Shown here: positions 14,869 to 18,608 of the stretch, one piece after another
How positions within the stretch are numbered: the stretch's first letter is position 1
Layout of the letters: the number at the start of each line of letters is the position of its first letter
Source of the DNA: JBAXQQ01 sp037131695
Lineage (GTDB): Bacteria; Armatimonadota; Hebobacteria; CAIYQO01
Assembly (NCBI GenBank): GCA_964638715.1
Contig: CAZWZF010000076.1
Coordinates: 1 to 18,608 of the forward strand
Length of the DNA stretch: 18,608 nt
Reading direction: 5' to 3'
Position numbers and translations under genes: made by a program
The notes under the pieces: model-generated
The model's input: only the letters and a program-made list of their open reading frames with translations
Told to the model about the DNA's origin: nothing
The model's database searches: none

Positions 14869-15972
14869 ATGAAAAAACAATCAATTCGTCATCAAGGTTT
14901 TACCCTCATTGAATTATTGGTCGTGATTGCCATTATTGCCATCCTCGCCGCAATTCTGTTCCCGGTATTTGCCCGTGCCCGTGAAAAAGCGCGTCAAACT
15001 ACCTGCACATCCAACCAACGTCAGATCGCAGCTTTAGTTCAAATGTATACTCAAGACCATGAAGAGCTGCTGCCATTGTCAACAACTGTGTGGACTGACC
15101 TTAAAGCTGATCCGGGCGTATTAGTATGCCCGACAAAAGGAAAAAGTACTCCAAACGGATATGGATACAATACTACATTATCTGGCATCAGTATTGGAGC
15201 TATTAACGACCCTACTACACGTATGTTAACAGCAGATGGCGGCAACACATTATCTATTTTAGCTTCATCAAGCGATGTTGACACCAAAAGACATTCCAAT
15301 AGTTATATTACTTCATATCTTGATGGACACGTTGGAATAGAATTGCAATCAAAATATCCAGCTTTAACACCAACTTTCTTTATAGATACTTTTACAGGAG
15401 CAGACAACACACTATTATCAGCCCATGTTCCAGATATAAATATGGGTAGCGGTACGTGGGCAACCCAAGGAAGTGCAGGTTCCTGGGGTGATACTAAAAT
15501 TTCAAGCAATACCGGCTATGCAAATATTGACACTGGTGCCTCTATTTCTATAAATAAGCATCCCAATTTTATGTATATCTCCGTAAAACTTAATCCTGTC
15601 GCTATTGCAGGAACTGATAGCACCGGTAGAGGTGTCGGAATTGGTTTTTTCACAGGGGTCAGTGGCGGTCATGGTACTGATAATTTTTGTGGGTTAGCTG
15701 TTAATCCAAATGGAACATTAAATCTTATCGGCGGTACTGCCCAGGCACAAACCTACACAGGAACCTGGGTGGAAAATCAATGGCATACTCTTTCATTCAC
15801 AGTTAACTGTACCAGTGGAACACTAACTGATGTTGTTTTTGATGGGCAAAGTAAAACTTTCACTACAACGATATTTACAACTGCAAATACACCACGTTTT
15901 GGATACTACGCATCAAGCCAATTCGGTTCAAATGGCAGTATATACGTTGATGATTTAACTATTACTATTTAA
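14869..15972 (+). CDS. Prepilin-like H-X9-DG protein with extra C-terminal jelly-roll-like domain
   Basis: A 367-residue protein. ATG 14869 is chosen because AAGGGGGG lies 5 nt upstream. The class III signal is textbook: cleavage after G10, F11 becomes the methylated residue, E15 is the conserved +5 Glu, and 12-33 form the hydrophobic helix, followed by FPVFARAREKARQT. Residues about 45-160 are a DUF1559-type pseudopilin head: paired cysteines C46/C87, GYGYN, and the H-X9-DG motif (H142, D152, G153). That motif usually lies near the C-terminus, but here about 200 residues follow (170-367), rich in beta strands, with DTFTGADNTLLSAHVPD, W-rich strands and a closing YVDDLTI, resembling LamG/concanavalin-like lectin folds. 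It would be exported by type IV pilus or type II secretion machinery. It is monocistronic. Confidence 0.9.
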   Translation: MKKQSIRHQGFTLIELLVVIAIIAILAAILFPVFARAREKARQTTCTSNQRQIAALVQMYTQDHEELLPLSTTVWTDLKADPGVLVCPTKGKSTPNGYGYNTTLSGISIGAINDPTTRMLTADGGNTLSILASSSDVDTKRHSNSYITSYLDGHVGIELQSKYPALTPTFFIDTFTGADNTLLSAHVPDINMGSGTWATQGSAGSWGDTKISSNTGYANIDTGASISINKHPNFMYISVKLNPVAIAGTDSTGRGVGIGFFTGVSGGHGTDNFCGLAVNPNGTLNLIGGTAQAQTYTGTWVENQWHTLSFTVNCTSGTLTDVVFDGQSKTFTTTIFTTANTPRFGYYASSQFGSNGSIYVDDLTITI

Positions 15973-16066
15973 TAATCAATAATTACAAATGTGGATTTCA
16001 CCCATGCTTAATCAAATTATGCTATATGGACCTAAATAATATTGCCTAAATAGTTTAGCTCGCAGT

Positions 16067-16104
16067 AAACAAGCCATTTTTATAAATAAGATGGCTTGTT
16101 TTTT
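16067..16104 (+). terminator. Intrinsic terminator after the prepilin-like gene
   Basis: AAACAAGCCAT (16067-16077) and ATGGCTTGTTT (16091-16101) form an 11-bp stem with a 13-nt loop and a six-T tail. A small inverted repeat CTAAA/TTTAG precedes it (16046-16058). Nothing else stands out in 15973-16140. Confidence 0.88.
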
Positions 16105-16140
16105 ATTGTATGAAATATTTTAAAATAGATTGATATAATA

Positions 16141-16186
16141 TAGACACCTCCCCCTTCACAAAAGTATAATTCGTTAAACCGTTTAA
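16141..16186 (+). promoter_or_regulatory. Promoter and operator-like palindrome of the aldo/keto reductase gene
   Basis: TAGACA (16141-16146), an 18-nt spacer and consensus TATAAT (16165-16170) predict a start near 16177. Across that start lies TTAAACCGTTTAA (16174-16186), perfectly symmetrical about one central C. This is the usual place for a repressor site, and the symmetry resembles LacI-family operators. Confidence 0.6.
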
Positions 16187-16210
16187 ATCTACTTTCGGAG
16201 AGATATTATC

Positions 16211-17194
16211 ATGAAAATGCGCACCCTTGGCCGTACCGGTCTGAATGTTAGCGAACTCGCTTTTGGCGGGTTGTTCGTCGCTTCATGGTTTAACACCGTT
16301 GATCCCGCGGTAGCCGCTGTAAAACGCGCTGTCGAGTTGGGGATTAACTACATTGATACCGCCCCCGGTTATGGCGATAGCGAAATGGTACTTGGACAGG
16401 CGTTGCGGCAAATTGACGCTCCGCTGATCGTTTCAACTAAATTCGGCGGACGCCCACATCCGTTTAACGCGAAAGATAAAAGCGGATTAATGCAGTCATT
16501 CGAAGAAAGTCTGAAACTGCTGGGCCGCGACCATATCGACATGCTGCTGATTCACGAGCCTGACCGTCCGGGACAAAATGACTGGTGGGATGATGTAGAT
16601 AATGCGATTGGTCCAGTTATGGAAGTGCTGGAACAACTGAAAAAAGACGGCGCAATCAGCTACATTGGATTAGGCGGTACCACCGCTTACGAAATGACCC
16701 GCTGTATTAACTCAGGCAAATTTGATGTTGTATTGACCGCATTCAACTACAGCCTGCTATGGCGCGAGGCAGAAATTGAAGTATTGCCGGCGGCAAAGAA
16801 ACATAACATGGGCATCATCATCGGCTCACCATTGCAGCAAGGCGCATTAGCACGCCGGTATGATGACGAAGTTAATAACGGCGCACCATGGCTCAGCTCT
16901 CCGCGACGCAAACAGTACCAGGCTTTGTACGCATTGCTTGATGAAATTAAGTTGCCATTAGCCGAAGTTTGTTTGCGATTTGTCATTTCAAACCCGGATA
17001 TCTCCTGCACCTTGATGGGCGCAAGAAATCCGGAAGAAGTAGAATTGAACGTGGCTTCAATTGAAAAAGGCCCATTGTCAGCAGATTTAATAGCGCGTTT
17101 AGACGAAATCGCCGCCATGGTTCCCTTCCGTCCGTTTGAAGAGCCATTCGGTTTGCCATTTGGCCGCGAATACAAAGGACCGGGACAAGCGTAA
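16211..17194 (+). CDS. Aldo/keto reductase
   Basis: A 327-residue cytoplasmic NAD(P)(H)-dependent oxidoreductase with a TIM-barrel fold. The catalytic tetrad is complete: D49 and Y54 in YIDTAPGYGDSE, K77 in VSTKFGG, H115 in LLIHEPD. The N-terminal RTLGRTGLNVSELAFGG and the late ISNPDISCTLMGARNPEEVELN are standard for the family. The sequence resembles the branch that includes sugar-lactone-forming aldose and L-fucose/galactose dehydrogenases, so a sugar substrate is a reasonable guess, but it cannot be fixed from sequence. GGAGAGA precedes the ATG. It has its own promoter with a palindrome over the start site, suggesting substrate-controlled expression. A zinc alcohol dehydrogenase gene follows on the same strand after a 337-nt gap. 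Confidence 0.94.
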   Translation: MKMRTLGRTGLNVSELAFGGLFVASWFNTVDPAVAAVKRAVELGINYIDTAPGYGDSEMVLGQALRQIDAPLIVSTKFGGRPHPFNAKDKSGLMQSFEESLKLLGRDHIDMLLIHEPDRPGQNDWWDDVDNAIGPVMEVLEQLKKDGAISYIGLGGTTAYEMTRCINSGKFDVVLTAFNYSLLWREAEIEVLPAAKKHNMGIIIGSPLQQGALARRYDDEVNNGAPWLSSPRRKQYQALYALLDEIKLPLAEVCLRFVISNPDISCTLMGARNPEEVELNVASIEKGPLSADLIARLDEIAAMVPFRPFEEPFGLPFGREYKGPGQA

Positions 17195-17245
17195 AATAAG
17201 GTATCGCAAGTTTACAATTTTATCATTTATTTAAATGGATTACGT

Positions 17246-17418
17246 GGTAGGGGAATTGTCCCCAATTCCCGCGCTGAACCGGAATAATGATGTGCAAAAA
17301 CGTAATAGCGACAGAACTTTTTGCGTGGTGTTGTTTTTTTTACCTTATTTTGTCGTTACATCCGGTTCGTATTTATAAAAAAGACACTGTCGCGGGAGCT
17401 GGGGACAGCTCCCCTACC
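17246..17418. mobile_element. REPIN/MITE-like structured inverted-repeat element
   Basis: Two 28-nt arms, 17246-17273 and 17391-17418, are inverted copies (24 of 28 identical). Each begins GGTAG and then forms its own hairpin: GGGAATT/AATTCCC around GTCCCC on the left, GGGAGCT/AGCTCCC around GGGGAC on the right. The four differences are compensatory, keeping both stems paired, and the two loops are complementary. Inner pairings also exist: GAACCGGA (17276-17283) with TCCGGTTC (17361-17368), GCGACAG (17308-17314) with CTGTCGC, and a GCAAAAA/TTTTTGC hairpin (17294-17324). A GTAG head plus palindrome in an inverted pair is the REPIN layout moved by RAYT Y1 transposases. It has no coding capacity. 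It occupies most of the 17195-17531 gap; 17195-17245 shows nothing. Confidence 0.75.
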
Positions 17419-17472
17419 TTTACCGGATATTTCTGAATTAAAAAGTGCAAATATGCACCATTTTAGACATAC

Positions 17473-17500
17473 ATCCTGCTTTGCATAACGCGAGCAGGAT
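17473..17500 (+). other. Hairpin in the leader of the zinc dehydrogenase gene
   Basis: ATCCTGCT (17473-17480) and AGCAGGAT (17493-17500) pair perfectly over a 12-nt loop; a smaller GTGCA/TGCAC hairpin precedes it (17445-17458). No T tract follows, so neither is a terminator. The AGGAAAA ribosome binding site lies about 20 nt downstream. No clear promoter is visible in 17419-17531. Confidence 0.5.
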
Positions 17501-17531
17501 ACTCGCAATACATTAAAAAAAGGAAAATAAT

Positions 17532-18554
17532 ATGAAAGCAGCAGTTATTGTAAAGGCAAACGACCTTCAGGTTCTTGATGTGCCGGTTCCTGAACCGGGT
17601 GATTACCAGATATTATGCGAATTGTTATATGGCGCCACCTGTAGTGGAACTGACACGCATCTGATAAACTGTCGATTCCCATGGCCGCCTGTTTATCCCG
17701 CAGTATTGGGACATGAAAGTATTGGCCGGGCAATTAAAGTTGGTGCAAAAGTACGCAACTTCAAGGTTGGAGATATAATCACCCGTGTTGGCACCCTACC
17801 CTCACCCGGCGTCGATATCTGCTGGGGTGGTTTTGCCGAATACGGCATCGCTGTCGACCATATCGCTGCCAGTGAAGACGGTCGTCCCGCCGGTGAATGG
17901 CATAGCTACCGTTGGAACAAAATAGTGCCCGAAGATATCGACGCTGCAACCGCCACCATGATTATCACCTGGCGCGAAACATATTCATTCCTCACCCGCA
18001 TGGGTTTCAAAGCCGGCATGAGCCTGCTGGTAGTCGGCTCCGGCGGCAACGGTCTGGCATTCGCCGCCCATGGCGCAAATCTTGGCGCGTCACGCGTTGG
18101 ATTAATCGGTCATGTTGAGAGGACAAAAGAAGCCACTGCCATTGGTGTTACAGAATATTTCGATTATAAAGATCCCTGCCTGTCGACAATAGTAAATGCA
18201 ACTAATCCAGAAGGATACGATGTAATCATCGACGTAATTGGCAAACACAACACCCTGAATGACGCGCTGCCTTACCTGAAATCAGACGGCATAGTGAGCA
18301 TTTACGGAATTGATGAATTTGGAACTCCGCTGCTGTCACCCAGCAAAGCTCGCGGTTCTTTCACCTTCCTCAACCGCGGTTACGACGAATCAGAAACCCA
18401 CGAAGAAATAGTAGCTTTCATAAGACAAGGGAAATTAGACGCTGCCAACTGGCTGAATATGGACACCCCCTACCCTCTTGCAAATATCGCAGATGCATTT
18501 AAGGCCGTTGGAGAAAGAAAACATGTTAAAGCACTGATTAAATTAAAAGTTTAA
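17532..18554 (+). CDS. Zinc-dependent medium-chain alcohol/polyol dehydrogenase
   Basis: A 340-residue cytoplasmic NAD(P)-dependent dehydrogenase of the MDR superfamily. The catalytic zinc site is visible: C37 in GATCSGTD, H61-E62 in VLGHES, and probably E149 in TWRETYSF. The Rossmann motif is VVGSGGNGLA (G169, G171, G174). GGFAEY (99-104) is the usual MDR segment, but the four-cysteine structural zinc lobe expected nearby is missing, as in some sorbitol- or sugar-acting members. C-terminal strands (VIIDVIGKHNTLNDALPYL, GIVSIYGI) complete the fold. A ribosome binding site, AGGAAAA, precedes ATG. It shares strand and type of chemistry with the aldo/keto reductase upstream, and the two may act in one sugar or polyol pathway. 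The REPIN-like element lies between them. Confidence 0.93.
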   Translation: MKAAVIVKANDLQVLDVPVPEPGDYQILCELLYGATCSGTDTHLINCRFPWPPVYPAVLGHESIGRAIKVGAKVRNFKVGDIITRVGTLPSPGVDICWGGFAEYGIAVDHIAASEDGRPAGEWHSYRWNKIVPEDIDAATATMIITWRETYSFLTRMGFKAGMSLLVVGSGGNGLAFAAHGANLGASRVGLIGHVERTKEATAIGVTEYFDYKDPCLSTIVNATNPEGYDVIIDVIGKHNTLNDALPYLKSDGIVSIYGIDEFGTPLLSPSKARGSFTFLNRGYDESETHEEIVAFIRQGKLDAANWLNMDTPYPLANIADAFKAVGERKHVKALIKLKV

Positions 18555-18608
18555 GAGGCTCTTGCAAAACCCCCAAAAAAGAGGATAGAAAGACCTTTTG
18601 TAGAATAT
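18555..18608. other. Right edge; possible insertion-sequence terminus
   Basis: Directly after the stop codon the sequence reads GAGGCTCTTGCAAAACCCCC, followed by an A-rich stretch to the window end. The wording resembles terminal inverted repeats of some IS5-like elements as I remember them, but no mate or transposase is visible here. This is a weak suggestion only. Confidence 0.2.

Noticed and set aside
17419..17531. Riboswitch upstream of the zinc dehydrogenase gene
   Set aside because: Only two simple hairpins are visible; I cannot match them to any known riboswitch core, and no terminator or anti-terminator alternative is evident.

Overview
The window looks like a chromosomal segment of a free-living bacterium of moderately low G+C, most likely Armatimonadota or a close Terrabacteria relative. 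This rests on inference. The prepilin N-terminus reads FTLIELLVVIAIIAILAAIL followed by FPVFARAREKARQT, a wording I associate with that phylum, and the ComEA has the SLBB plus helix-hairpin-helix layout known from Terrabacteria. Signal peptides, a lipobox and sigma70-type promoters with near-consensus TTGACA/TATAAT boxes are easy to see.

Layout. 1-2307: a perfect 18-bp dyad, a tRNA-Ala(GGC) with its own promoter and terminator, a two-TM hypothetical gene, and a PilT-type retraction ATPase. 2308-4834: a shared terminator, then a leftward pair, a BatA-like VWA membrane protein and, upstream of it, a small secreted beta-rich protein. 5022-6122: a divergent YchF/DUF933-type P-loop NTPase with almost no leader. 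6265-9622: a leftward block with comEA, rplI, an NTF2-like lipoprotein, a PHP phosphoesterase and a glyoxalase II-like metallo-hydrolase. 9717-10610: a membrane-anchored stand-alone ComEC-type metallo-beta-lactamase domain, apparently leaderless. 10901-14686: a 1261-residue secreted protein with CBM9/DOMON-like domains at both ends and a beta-propeller core. 14869-15972: a type IV prepilin-like H-X9-DG protein that carries an extra jelly-roll-like C-terminal domain. 16211-18554: an aldo/keto reductase and a zinc alcohol dehydrogenase, separated by a structured 173-bp inverted-repeat element.

How it fits together. PilT, ComEA, the ComEC-type nuclease domain and a prepilin-like protein all belong to type IV pilus/DNA-uptake or pseudopilin biology, but they sit in separate transcription units. 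The large CBM9 protein, the lectin-tailed prepilin-like protein and the two oxidoreductases would suit a surface-attached polysaccharide consumer; this is inference only.

The least ordinary features are non-coding. One is a REPIN-like element (17246-17418) whose two 28-nt arms each form a hairpin, differ only by compensatory base pairs, and have complementary loops. The other is a recurring intergenic architecture of degenerate 7-nt or 9-nt periodic tracts, several of them in opposed pairs around a terminator or spacer; one tract contains the -35 box of a likely promoter. I see no CRISPR array, no transposase, no rRNA and no obvious defence system. The window does not show a clear new multi-gene system.
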